NCBI RefSeq assembly: GCF_008831285.2
Contig: NC_045141.1
Span: 20,332,848-20,396,847, forward strand
Length of the DNA: 64,000 bases
Origin: Nymphaea colorata
Lineage: Eukaryota; Streptophyta; Magnoliopsida; Nymphaeales; Nymphaeaceae
Direction: 5' to 3'
Both the position numbers and the translations under genes were made by a program. Below the pieces are notes generated by a model. It did not search any database. It was given only the letters and a program-made list of their open reading frames with translations, and was not told the DNA's origin. Positions 53,799 to 64,000 of the stretch are shown piece by piece. Positions within the stretch are counted from its first letter, which is position 1, and every line of letters starts with the position of its first letter.

Positions 53799-56700
53799 TC
53801 AGCTGTCAGATGTTGAAGAACCATCACCAGAAGACTGACTCTCATCACGGAGCCTCTTCATTTCATAAGCCCACTCTAAGCCAGGACAGTAGTGCAGAGG
53901 AGGATTGAATCTCATGTCATTGATGTCGGGTGGCAGGAAAGCTCCATTTTCAATCAGAAATTCTACTGCCGCCTTCTTTCTAGCCTTCGCTGCATTGTGT
54001 AGAGGAGTCCCTGGTAGAAATTGAAGGACCATCCACCAATTACTAAGTTTGAAGATTACGTTAACAAATAATGGTAGCAAGCAGTTCCAAATGGCAGATA
54101 GGATCACTCATAAATGATAAAATCTATGAGTACTGTTCAATCAAAAGAACAAAACGTTCCTCAACAGTAATTGACAAAGGGAGTCAAATGCATCAATACT
54201 TGCACCCTCTATGGAGAATTCTACCGTCCACGTGGAAATATAAATAGCCACTTCTGCACGAATATCTTTACATGTGTGTGAATCATACTTTATGCACACA
54301 ACCACGACCAATAACTAAAATCTTTTATTCATGGCCTCCCAGACCTCCAGGTGTTGTTATCCTTAAAAAAGCTTCATTGAAGAAATGCACTTGGATTTCA
54401 CTTTAGACTCATGAATACTTAATCTATTGCTTATTTGACATTAAACTAATGGTTTAGACATTGCTGCTGAAGAACTGGCAGCTTACCTGTCCACAAAAAA
54501 TCGAGAATACGGAACATCCACAAACTTACGGAGGTATAAATAGAACAGATTCATTAACTGACAAATTTTTAGCCCTATTTAGAGCAACCTGTTATGAAAT
54601 TTGAAATTAAAATTTCAATTCAGATTTAAAAATGTGGTTAACAACCAATTTTCAGAAGAAAAATATATTAACATGCACTAATTTTTAGTGCGACGTTAAA
54701 TGTACAGCAACACAAGCCTACAGACATGTCTGCATGGTCCACATTCATGGCACATCTGTACATTTGACAGCATTCCTTGCGCGAAAAATGAAGATTAATG
54801 GCCTAATTACAGATTTCACCAAATTTTAAATCATAAAAAGATCATTCATGAACGAAAAAAAGGCATATATAAAGGCCTACAACCATGGTCATCCATGACC
54901 CATATTCTCGATCTACCCTCTTTAGTTCGCGCTACAGTTTCCTATCACCTAGCAGAATGGCAAGTGTAGCTTAATTTCTAGTTTAAACACAACTAACAAA
55001 CTACCATAACAAGATTGTTACAAACGCAGAAAATCAAAAACTTGCTTAACAATACAAGTTTAAGTAATTTAAGAGCCATACTAGATAAAGACTTCCAGCT
55101 AGTGTCATCCGTACCATTCGATACGGAACCGTATCATGATACAGTACCATCCTATATGACACAGTATCAATACACAATGTTTGTGTATTGATACAGCCCC
55201 CATATTGATACGGGCCATACCTTACAATGCGGCGCTTTTTTAAAAGGAGGCCCCACGCCCCTGTTTGCCGAGTTCTCTGTTCAAAGCTCCTCTCCCCTTT
55301 TAATTTCAATGTTCCTAAATGCTGTGGGAGGGGGCGTTTTTACCGTTTTAGAGACACAATGAAGCAATGAAACAAAAATTGAAGCAAATGGGAATGAAGA
55401 TAGGATGAAGATGAAAAAGAGATGACGATATATCATATTGATTGATGACAATTGTCACTTAAAGATAAAAATAATTTCAGTTTTCATTTACAGTGAATAA
55501 TTACGAATTGGCTTGGATGTGATGCAACAAATTTTAAACTTTATTTTATTAATATGTCATTAACATACTAATAGCTTATGAATGATTAATCGTGAATGTT
55601 AATTAATGAGTTTCATACAAAAAAAAACCATTTTTCTTGATTTTTTCTGAAATTTTCTCTATTTATTTTATTTTTCTGATTTTTGTGCATTAAAAAATAA
55701 TTTTACAATAAGTCCACGATATGTTACAATACATGTATGGGTCAGCATGATCAATACACATTAAGGTAACTTTTCATGGATTGGAAACTTGGAATTGAAA
55801 AAATATTTCTGGAAATAAGTTTTTTGGAATAAAGGAATTGGAAAAATCTTTCCGATTCTCATTTGGATGTGTGTGTGATGGCTGAGAAATAAATTTCAAG
55901 AAATTTATTTCTTAGTTTGATGAAAAAGAAATATATTTCCAAGTGAAGAAGGCGAGCCAGGGAGGAAGAAGGGAGGCGAAGGAAGAAGGGAGGAAAAAGG
56001 GAGGCAGAGGAAGAAGGGAGCGAGGGAGGAAAAAGGGAGGCGAAGGAAGGGAGCGAGGGAGGAAGAAGGGAGGCAGAGGAAGAAAGGAGCGAGGGAGGAA
56101 GAAGGGAGCGAGGGAGTAAAAAGGGAGGCACAGGAAGAAGGCGAGCGAGGGAGGAAGAAGGGAGAAAAAGGAAGCGAGGGAGGAAAAAGGGAGTGGGAGG
56201 AAGAAGGGAGAAAAAGGGAGCGAGGGAGGAAAAAGGGAGTGGGAGGAAGAAGGGAGTGAGGGAGGAAAAAGGGAGGCACAGGAAGAAGGCGAGCGAGGGA
56301 GGAAGAAGGGAGAAAAAGGAAGCGAGGGAGGAAAAAGGGAGTGGGAGGAAGAAGGGAGAAAAAGGGAGCGAGGGAGGAAAAAGGGAGTGGGAGGAAGAAG
56401 GGAAAAAAAGGGAGCGAGGGAGGAAGAAGGGAGAAAAAGGAAGCGAGGGAAGAAAAAGGGAGCCGCAGAAAGAAGGGAGAGGCGGAGGAAAAAGGGAGCG
56501 AGGGAGGAAGAAGGGAGCGATGGAGGAAAAAGGGAGCGAGGAACAAGGCGAGCGAGGGAGGAAAAAAGGAGGCGGAGGAAGAAGGGAGCGAGGGAGGAAA
56601 AAGGGAGCAAGGAAAAAGGGAGCGAGGGAGGAAGAAGGGAGGCGGAGGAAGAAGGAGGGAAGAAGAAGGAAGGCGGAGGAAGAAGGAGAAGGGAGGCGCA

Positions 56701-59700
56701 GGAAGAAGGGAGGCAATGGAGGAAGAAGAAGGGAGACGCAGGAAGAAGGGAGCGAGGGAGGAAGAAGGGAGGCGGAGGAAGAAAGAGGGAGGAAGAAAGG
56801 AGGCAACGGAGGAAGAAGAAGGGAGGCGGAGGAAGAAAGGAAGCAGCGGAGGTAATGGTCCAAAAAAAAAAAACCGGAAAAATTTTTCCGGCTCTCAACA
56901 GGAAAAAATTTTCCGAAAATATATTTCCGCGGGGCCAAAAAAAAATTTTCCATGTTTGATAATATGAAAAAATTTTAAAAATTTGAAATAAATTTCCTGT
57001 GCTACAGTGAATTTCCAGCCCATCAAATGTTACCTAAGATACGCCTTTTACAACAATTGCTTCCAACATTATCTAAAAGCACAGTCGATCTGAAAAAGGA
57101 AGCAGATCATCATAAGCAAAAAACACTCCCAAACCAAGTCAATTTCAGGAATTCATGGAATGCAATACCAACTTGGATTAAGTTTCAAATTTTCCATCAT
57201 CATCCAAATTAGTGACATTAAGATACTTACAGCCACAAGCACCTTTCGTTCTAGCATCGATATCAGCACCACGTTCAAGTAATTCATCCATCACCTTGAG
57301 GTGGCCTCCTTGAGCAGCAAGGTGCAGTGGGGTCAGACCAAGTGATCGGGGCCCCCATGCTGCAATGTTAACGTCAATGCCATCCTCAAGAAGCCGTCTC
57401 ACCTGAGGAAAAATAAAGCATTACAATGACAACCTTTAAGAGGGCGTTTGGATGACATCCTCATCTAACCCAGCTTTTTGAAAATTTGGTTTTATGAAGA
57501 CAGAGCTTTTTAATGGGTTTAAAAAACCATTTGTTTGGGTGACACACCCAAAACCTGGTTCTTGAACAACCTGAGGGGGGCCAGGTTTTCCACTCTCTTT
57601 TACAAAACCAAGCTTTGTCAAAACCAGGTTTTTCCTCATACCCAGTTTTGCAGACACCAAAACATGCCAAAAACCTGGTCTTGAGGTGTCATCCAAACAG
57701 CCATTAAACAATAATGAGATAATTTGTGCATAAACAGTTTCTTTGCAAAGTGCAGACCAGGTTTTTTTCCACCATTCAAGCAACTTAAACAAAATACATG
57801 AGGAAAAAATTACATGTTTTTCCTTCCATCTAACCATTACAAAAAAATAATGACAAAACAGAGACTAATATTACATCCAAATCAATGTCATATACCAATA
57901 AGAAATAGATTCGTACAGAATCCCGTTTAATAATGAGAAATTGGACCAACTAAGAAAATTAGTGTAAACTTTAAAGACTTTATCCTATAAACGTGAAGAA
58001 ACAAATAGCACAAATCAACCCAACAAGTTACAAACTCATACATCTCAGTAATAGTGAAGTATAGTCACAAAAACATGATAAGCTCTTCGCCTGAACTCCA
58101 AATAAATGCATAGTTGAGAAAGTATTGCCTGCAACCACCAACAGGCAACAGCCACTTATTTGCGCCATTATATGCAACTTAGCTTTACAATGACAGGAAG
58201 GCATTATCTATTAAAGGCATGTTCTGGATAAAATTCCTATACCATATTAGAGCATATGGTACTTTTCCTTTTTCCGAGAAAAATAAAAAAACCTTTACGA
58301 GGGTAAGATAACAAACAAACACATAAGAGAAGATTTGAGAGGTCACAAGAGATCAGCCAAATGAAAATGGAAGAGAGAAATGTTCTCCAAAGACAAAATT
58401 CCCAGCCAATAATATTTGAATATCCTCACTTTGTGCCCATGTGATCAAACACCTCCATAAGTTTGTAATTAGCATGAAGGTTAATTCTACATCATCTCCC
58501 TACTTTCTTTGCAGCCAGAATTTTCATGGGGGCAATGTGTCACTCATCACTACATAATACAGCCTACAGTGAACGACTTTAATGCCAAAACAAGAAGTGA
58601 AAGAAAATTTGCATTTTAAATTTTCAGTCATTAAATTTACATTTTAAATTTGCAGCAATTTCTTCGGCAAGTTTGAAGTGAACTCATAGACTATGAATAT
58701 CATCAACTCATCCTGTTTGTATTCCACAAGTTTTTTGAGTCTTTGACATCACGGACTTGCATTCTATTTTTATTGAACAGCCTCATTATCTTTTTCACCT
58801 CATGGCTCATACACAGTTGTTGTTCTTTACTTATTCACGCAGTCAAGAATCCTTCATTTTCATGTGTTATTCTATTGACCAACAAAACTAGTTTTTAGCG
58901 TTTACCATTTCTGTACCAATTTAATTTAAATTTGCATTTAGAGTCTTAGACATCATCCCTATAATCTGGTTTGTATTTTAACAAGTTATTCATTTCGGAT
59001 CAAATAATTAGCATTTGGTAATATGCTTCTCACTTAGTTGCTTCCCGAATCATCAAAATTTTTGAAATGATCACTTCCTATTTTTCAAAGCCTTGCGTCT
59101 TCAGACTCTTCACATTTTTGTTCCAACATTCGAAACCATGGTTTAGTCAGAAATTTCATTTGCAAGAATGAAAAACCAATGGCTCCAAAGTTCTGGGATT
59201 GCCGTCTACTTTCTTTCTGGGATTGCAGTCACTCAGGTAATTACATTAAGTGGTTAAATTGTCTAATGTGACAAAGTTTAACATCAACCTTGATACAACA
59301 CTCGGACACCAATCTTATAACCGCAAGACAACGTTGTGATACAAATCAGATGCAAAAGCAAAACAGAAAGAACTAGGATGAATCAGACAGCAAAGGCTTT
59401 TTCCTTTTTATCAAACAAAGGAACTGTAAAGCAAGCTCAACTTGCAGAATCGAAGAGAAACCCATCAAAAATTCAAATCAACTTGTACGAGAGGAATATT
59501 AGAGGAGATCGCAAGAAAGATCTTCGAATCTAACTATACCATATGTATGCTGAAGAACATAGAGCGATAGCCTTTCAACGTTAAAAGAGCAAAGACTTCA
59601 CAAAGCTTTTCCAGAAACTACTGCACTTCGCGACCGCTGGGAATAAACTATAAAGATAACAAAATAATGAACAACCCAATACCTCCTTCAGATCGCCTTT

Positions 59701-59814
59701 ATGAGCACCAACATGAAGAAGAGTCCAACCTCTATCATCCCTCTCTTCAGGACATATCCGCAACCACCTTCTGGATAAATTGCGCCTCAAAGAAGGCCTG
59801 CACTCTTGAGGCAT
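53799..59814 (-). CDS. Phytochrome-interacting ankyrin-repeat-like protein
   Basis: A small ankyrin-repeat protein resembling Arabidopsis PIA1/PIA2, which bind phytochrome and affect light-induced anthocyanin responses. Three exons: 59683-59814, 57231-57402 and 53799-54010, with phases 0 and 1, giving 171 aa, the usual length. The start MPQECRPSLRRNLSRR at 59814 matches the family start. It has three ankyrin units. The first is ERDDRGWTLLHVGAHKGDLKEV. The second is GLTPLHLAAQGGHLKVMDELLERGAD. The third is ACGWTPLHNAAKARKKAAVEFLIENGAF, whose Trp codon is split by intron 2. The C terminus PDINDMRFNPPLHYCPGLEWAYEMKRL and a serine-rich acidic tail match the family. Introns are large (2280 and 3220 bp); intron 2 carries a transposon-like insertion. 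It appears intact. Function is inferred from family only. Confidence 0.9.
55765..57034. mobile_element. PIF/Harbinger-like non-autonomous element in intron 2
   Basis: A 1270-bp element bounded by inverted ends: left GGTAACTTTTCATGGATTGG and right (minus strand) GGTAACATTTGATGGGCTGG, matching at 20 of the first 25 positions. It is flanked by TAA on both sides (55762-55764 and 57035-57037), the 3-bp target duplication of PIF/Harbinger elements. It encodes no transposase. Its interior is mostly the purine-rich repeat block listed separately, plus subterminal AAATTTTTCC-type words. Confidence 0.7.
55940..56855. repeat. Polypurine tandem-repeat block
   Basis: About 900 bp consisting almost entirely of A and G on the plus strand. 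It is built from variants of GGGAGCGAGGGAGGAAGAA and GGGAGGCGGAGGAAGAA with units of about 12-21 bp and some longer-range repetition (two similar blocks around 56130-56230 and 56270-56370). Long open frames on both strands here are a by-product of the repeat. It lies inside the 55765-57034 element. Confidence 0.93.
57442..57702. mobile_element. MITE in intron 1 of the ankyrin gene
   Basis: A 261-bp non-coding element. The left end is GGGCGTTTGGATGACATCC and the inverted right end is GGCTGTTTGGATGACACCTC, sharing GTTTGGATGACA. The interior repeats the word AAAACCTGGTT and its variants. It lies just 5' of exon 2 on the transcribed strand. No clean target duplication was seen. Confidence 0.6.
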
Positions 59815-60422
59815 ATCTCACGAAAACAAAATCGTTGACAGTTTACCAGAAATTACAACAAGAAGATCACTCCCGGAACACTCAAACCGAAGACACTTTT
59901 TCCACAGCCCTTTTTGTCTATATCAGAGAACCTCAACGATTTCAAACACAACCAGAATTCTTAACGTTCCATAAGACCATAAACAACTGTCTCACGAGAA
60001 ACTAAACCGGGATTTACATGGCAGGCTAGGGTTTGGAAATTAACGAGAGAAGAAGGAATGATTCGCCATGCCGTATGGTGCGAAGGGATTCAAGCCGGGA
60101 CCAAAGATGCGACGGAGGTTCTGAGACGCGAAGCACGGGAGGAGTTTCAATGGGGAAGTGATAATCATAATGGAGATCTTTGAAAGAATCGAAAAAAGAA
60201 ACAAGAGGAAGAAGAAGAGAATCCTTAGAAGGAATCAAAAGAGGGAAGAAGATGGAATCATCACACAGATTAGAACGTGTTACCTCGTGAAGGAGGAGGA
60301 GAAAGCAGAAGTCGTTGGAGAAGAAACATGAAAAACTGAAACCCTAGAAAGAGATAAGTCACTCTCCAACGCGAAGAAGGATTCCCTGCCACCCGGGAAA
60401 AAGCAAAACCGCCGTCCCTGCC

Positions 60423-60431
60423 CATATATAC
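60423..60431 (-). promoter_or_regulatory. Probable TATA box of the ankyrin gene
   Basis: The minus strand reads TATATATGG here, about 610 bp upstream of the start codon at 59814. A donor-like site (CACGAG then GTAACA, near 60284) suggests an intron in the leader, which would shorten the mature 5' UTR. The acceptor was not identified. Confidence 0.4.
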
Positions 60432-60540
60432 AACAATCCGTCCAATTGTCTCAGATCCAAATCCGATTAATCCGGATGAGTCCACGTTTTGTCTTCCCCG
60501 ATAGCCATCGTACTTACCCGCCGGTTCTCGACGTGCTCGA

Positions 60541-60823
60541 GCGGCAGTTACATGTGTGAAATTTTAAATAACTTAGCTACGATTAGTATTTACTAATTGA
60601 ATATTTGCATGTAAATATCAAAAACTGTAAATAATATATGCTATTACCGGAGCTTACTAATTGAATATTATGTGAATATATGCGGTAGTTATGTGTGTAA
60701 AATTTTTAAATAACTTAGCTACGATTAGTATTTACTAATTGAATATTTGCATGTAAATATCTAAAACTTTAAACAATATAAGCTATTACCAGAGCTTACT
60801 AATTGAATATTATGTGAATATAT
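60541..60823. repeat. 141-bp tandem duplication upstream of the ankyrin gene
   Basis: Two adjacent copies, 60541-60681 and 60682-60823, nearly identical over their length (both contain AACTTAGCTACGATTAGTAT, AATATTTGCATGTAAATATC and AGCTTACTAATTGAATATTA). The word TTACTAATTGAATATT occurs twice in each copy. Confidence 0.92.
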
Positions 60824-62338
60824 ATAAAACTTGTTTCGATACAAAGCAATATGGCTGGATTGGTATAGCAGATCCTTACCCGTTTCGTAGTCAGCTCAGT
60901 TTGTATTTAGATGGACACGGATCTCTACCCGTCTCTTAATCTGCTTCAAACCGTATTTAGACTTTAGAGGGAGCACGTAATCAAGGCACAAGGCATGTAA
61001 AAACATACTTTCTTGTCGACGTCCAGAGATGTAGGAGACATATATACACACGAATTATATGTTTAAAACTTATTAGTAACATGCAAAAATTGATGTTGCT
61101 CCTTGATTTGATAACCAAATGCTTAATACAATTCACCATGCTATTTAAAATAAAAACATAATGTTTTTCAAACATGTATTCTAAAAGCATATGTCCCCAA
61201 AACACAATATTCTTCGTAAACGGCCATTTAATAAGAAGAAATTTTGGAAGCAATTACAAAGCGAAAGCCAGGCGTAATTATGAATCAAGCTAGGTTGAAT
61301 TATTTGTTTTTGACAATAACTGTGTTGGGATTTTTATTCATGGCTATGGGTACTGATTAAAGTTATGTTGTTAATTTTTGTGTTGGCTTCCTGCAAGTTT
61401 TCCATATTTAACTAAGTAAATACTAACCATTATAGTTTGCTGCTCAACATTCTTTGGTGAGTGAAAGGAAAATCCAACTATGCAAAGAAAATCTCAGAGT
61501 TATACTCTCTTTTTTTTTCCGATCTACAGGGTTTTTTTTCCGAACAGGATTCAGGGCTGCATTGACGTCTACCGGCAAGGCTGCTGAACATTCTCTAGAG
61601 TGTCGGTAGAAGTAAAACGATGAACCCTCAAGCCTTAATTGACCCTCCTCAAGGTCAGGAAGCAGAGCCATGAATGAAAGAAGATAACGGCTCATAAGAC
61701 TTACCGCGCAACCACCGACTAAAGCCAACACCTTTTAGAGTTCAACACAATTTACAGGTTACACTTTTGAGAAGGACGGATCAAAGACAAATCTCGATCC
61801 GCAAAACCACGAAAATATAGGTAACATGGAGTTAAACTTTCAAAAAAATTTGCATCAGAGGTGGCGTGTCAATTAAAAAAAATTATATGCATTATTTCTC
61901 CAGGAAGATTTAAAGGAAGGAGAATCCTCTAATCCCGGGTTCCTGCCCCTGATTCTAAACATTTATTTTTTTCAACTAACTTGTCTTTTTTCTTAAAAGA
62001 TGCCGGGGCTAAAATTCGAAACCATGTCCTCTAACCATCAGGCAGAGCATTTTTCTGATTGCACCAGATTTTCTAGGTGTTTCAGATGTAACAAAAGACT
62101 GACCAGACTCGTCCTGCCAACGAATATTGCAAAAACTAAATCACTTGATGAGAGCAGGTGACCGCCGTCAACAGAAGAAGCAGCTCATCCATTATGGAGA
62201 AGACAATGCTCATAACAAATTAAATCAGTATAAAAAAATATGGGAACCTGGCCATTATCTGTTTGCATTATTGGTAAACAGATATACAGATGAGGATACA
62301 AAGGAAACTAGCCACTATCTGCTTGCATTTGAATCGAC

Positions 62339-64000
62339 TCACTCCAATGGCAAAGAATCAGACAAACAAACATTTGTTCGGCAAAGCGGGCACACCCTGG
62401 ATAACAATGGTAAAGATAATCATAAATCTCAACAAGAATTTTGGAGCACGAAATTGGCAACCAGATAAAACAGCAGACAATTTCGTGGTGATAATCAGTG
62501 ACAGGAAAATGCGCATCAAATATGCAGAGTACCTGTGAACTTCTTTCAACCACTTGTCTACACATGATTGGTGGAACTCATGCTGGCAGCGGAGAATTCT
62601 CATCCAATCACCTTCCTCATATTCCACAAGACAAATGTGGCATCTGCAGGAGACGCATACAAGAAGTAAGACAGTATGATGACTTTCCAAATAATAGAGC
62701 CAAACATTTTGCAGACCTTGTGCATCGTGCTGTGAAAGGGATAAGTTGCAGAGAAATGAACTGTTGTCCCCCAAACAACTTCTGGAGGGCCTTATCTTTG
62801 CTAAAACAAACTAGTATAAGCTTCAGAAAGTAAACAGAGAAGTTGACTCTTTCACCCCAAGTACCCAAGTACAACATCAGATAAAAAATTCAAAATATAA
62901 AAGTTAAAGCAACTAAGAGTGAAATCACGTCATATTTCCATTGCACACGCTTTTTGAAGAGAAAGTACTAAACAAGCATCAGTTATTTGGGCCACACCAA
63001 TATTCACTCCTGGGCCCCACCATTTTGGGCCAAGACCACATGTATGTGGTCCTTTTCTTTAGGGGTTCCAATAGGTTAAGATGTCTTGAGAAGCTAGAAC
63101 TCTACTCCTAGTGAAAACCATTTTCACAAAAAACAGTATCCGATTGTTCAACTGGGAAGATCTGACTGGTCAAGCACATGAGATTATAACTAATATCAGC
63201 TTAGACTTCAAAATGTTTACTTTCAAAACCCCCTTGGAGCTCTTATATCCATACTTCAGCAAAGTTAACTTACATGGCTTCGATATGATATTGGTTGCAT
63301 ATGAATGGAATACAATGAGTTGAATCAGGACTGTGATTTACTCATATAATACTCACCAATTAAGGTTTAACCCCGTACTCTAGTATATAAGCTACCAGAA
63401 TAATAAAGCACCAAAATACGCTGTAAGCCCATTTGGATAACATGAATAAAGTGCCTCTGAACCGACTATAACGGAACCATCCTGATCTTAATAATTCCAC
63501 ACTAACTAAAATAGGAGATGAATCCAACCAATCAAACCAAGTATTTAGCTGAAATTTCATATGAAATAAACAAAAAGTCGGTACATTTACAAATATACAA
63601 AAAAATATTCATGAAAACATCAAGGTAGATAGTTGACAACTTACTGGGCAGCTTCTTCATTCTTAATGCCAGATCTAGTATACAGTTTTAGAGGTAGACG
63701 TTCTACGTCCTCCTTTGGAGCAGGCACGGACCCAAAAGAGGAGACAGAAGGGCGAGAAGATGAGACCACCGACTGCTGGTGAATTTCATCCAGAACCTAA
63801 ATAAAATACCTAAATGTTCATACTCAAAATTATACCATGTGATCAGGAAAATTGTTCACATAAAGATCATGTAGCCTCTTACTTCAAATAATGCTTCTGC
63901 CAACATAACGATTCTTGATATACTTGTTCTAGTGCTTGGTTCGTCTTCACTATTCTCTGCCCGAGTACCAGTTCGGCACCGACAACGGCCACTGCGATAA
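62339..64000 (-). CDS. RING-H2 E3 ubiquitin ligase, 3' half
   Basis: The 3' exons of a ubiquitin-ligase gene whose 5' end lies beyond the right edge. Exons: 63883 to beyond 64000, 63645-63796, 62533-62643 and 62339-62396, joined by GT-AG introns in consistent phase. The visible C-terminal part has a helical stretch ending [19 protein letters not shown], a serine-rich linker ([14 protein letters not shown]), and then the RING-H2 finger. The finger starts [19 protein letters not shown], continues with Gln-His-Glu-Phe-His-Gln-Ser-Cys, then [10 protein letters not shown] and VCPLCR. All eight metal ligands are present, the last two on the final 58-nt exon. The protein ends 12 residues after CPLCR (SDSLPLE). 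Such fingers recruit E2 enzymes; the substrate is unknown. The usual Pro before the third-pair Cys is Arg here. Confidence 0.88.

Larger units (their letters stand above)
59815..62338. other. Upstream of the ankyrin gene to the RING gene 3' end
   Basis: Contains the ankyrin gene leader and promoter (to about 60500), the 141-bp tandem duplication, then AT-rich DNA with no recognised gene. A frame at 61444-61731 (minus) looked at first like an exon of the neighbouring RING gene but does not encode its missing residues. A segment near 61980-62070 holds words common in dispersed plant repeats (GGCTAAAATTCGAAACC). Confidence 0.5.

Noticed and set aside
55859-56967. Long open frames (up to 364 codons) of Phe-Leu-Pro-Ser or Arg-Lys-Gly-Glu on both strands
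   Set aside because: They are produced by the polypurine tandem repeat inside an intron; the same frames recur in every phase and have no domain.
61444-61731. 95-codon frame considered as the last exon of the RING gene
   Set aside because: It lacks the required VCPLCR; the correct exon with CPLC was found at 62339-62396 in the right phase.

Overview
The window is nuclear DNA of a flowering plant. Its genes are split by GT-AG introns, it contains plant-specific families (NRT2 nitrate transporter, P-class PPR, AVT1 vacuolar amino-acid transporter, WCRKC thioredoxin, IDA-like peptide), and its AT-rich intergenic DNA is full of long dinucleotide microsatellites, MITE-sized elements and a decayed LINE. 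The NRT2 gene has an intron, whereas grass NRT2 genes are usually intronless, so a grass is less likely. The species cannot be named from the sequence alone.

Layout, left to right. 1-4.6 kb: no recognised gene; one unassigned 91-codon ORF and microsatellites. 4.6-6.7 kb (+): fossil of an L1-type LINE reverse transcriptase. 6.7-13.6 kb: repeat-rich, with very long (AT)n tracts and compound (CT)n(AT)n tracts. 13.6-15.7 kb (-): two-exon NRT2 high-affinity nitrate transporter, 529 aa, with a clear TATA box. 18.6-18.9 kb (-): intronless IDA-like secreted peptide precursor. 23.3-25.5 kb (+): five-exon WCRKC thioredoxin, 199 aa, with an 18-nt exon. 29.3-31.8 kb (-): intronless 849-aa PPR protein carrying a poly-glutamate run encoded by a microsatellite. 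35.1-43.1 kb (-): twelve-exon AVT1-type transporter, 547 aa, with two micro-exons and a U12-type AT-AC intron. 45.5-53.8 kb: long intergenic repeat-rich region. 53.8-59.8 kb (-): three-exon ankyrin protein resembling phytochrome-interacting PIA1/PIA2, 171 aa. Its second intron holds a transposon-like element filled with about 0.9 kb of purine-rich tandem repeat. 60.5-60.8 kb: a 141-bp tandem duplication just upstream of that gene. 62.3-64.0 kb (-): 3' half of a RING-H2 ubiquitin-ligase gene running off the window.

The genes do not form a pathway; this is an ordinary plant gene neighbourhood. All exon joins were read by hand from splice sites, phase and family similarity, and no alignment was run. 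The most notable items are the AT-AC intron in the transporter, the unannotated-looking IDA-like peptide, and the transposon with TAA target duplication carrying the polypurine satellite.
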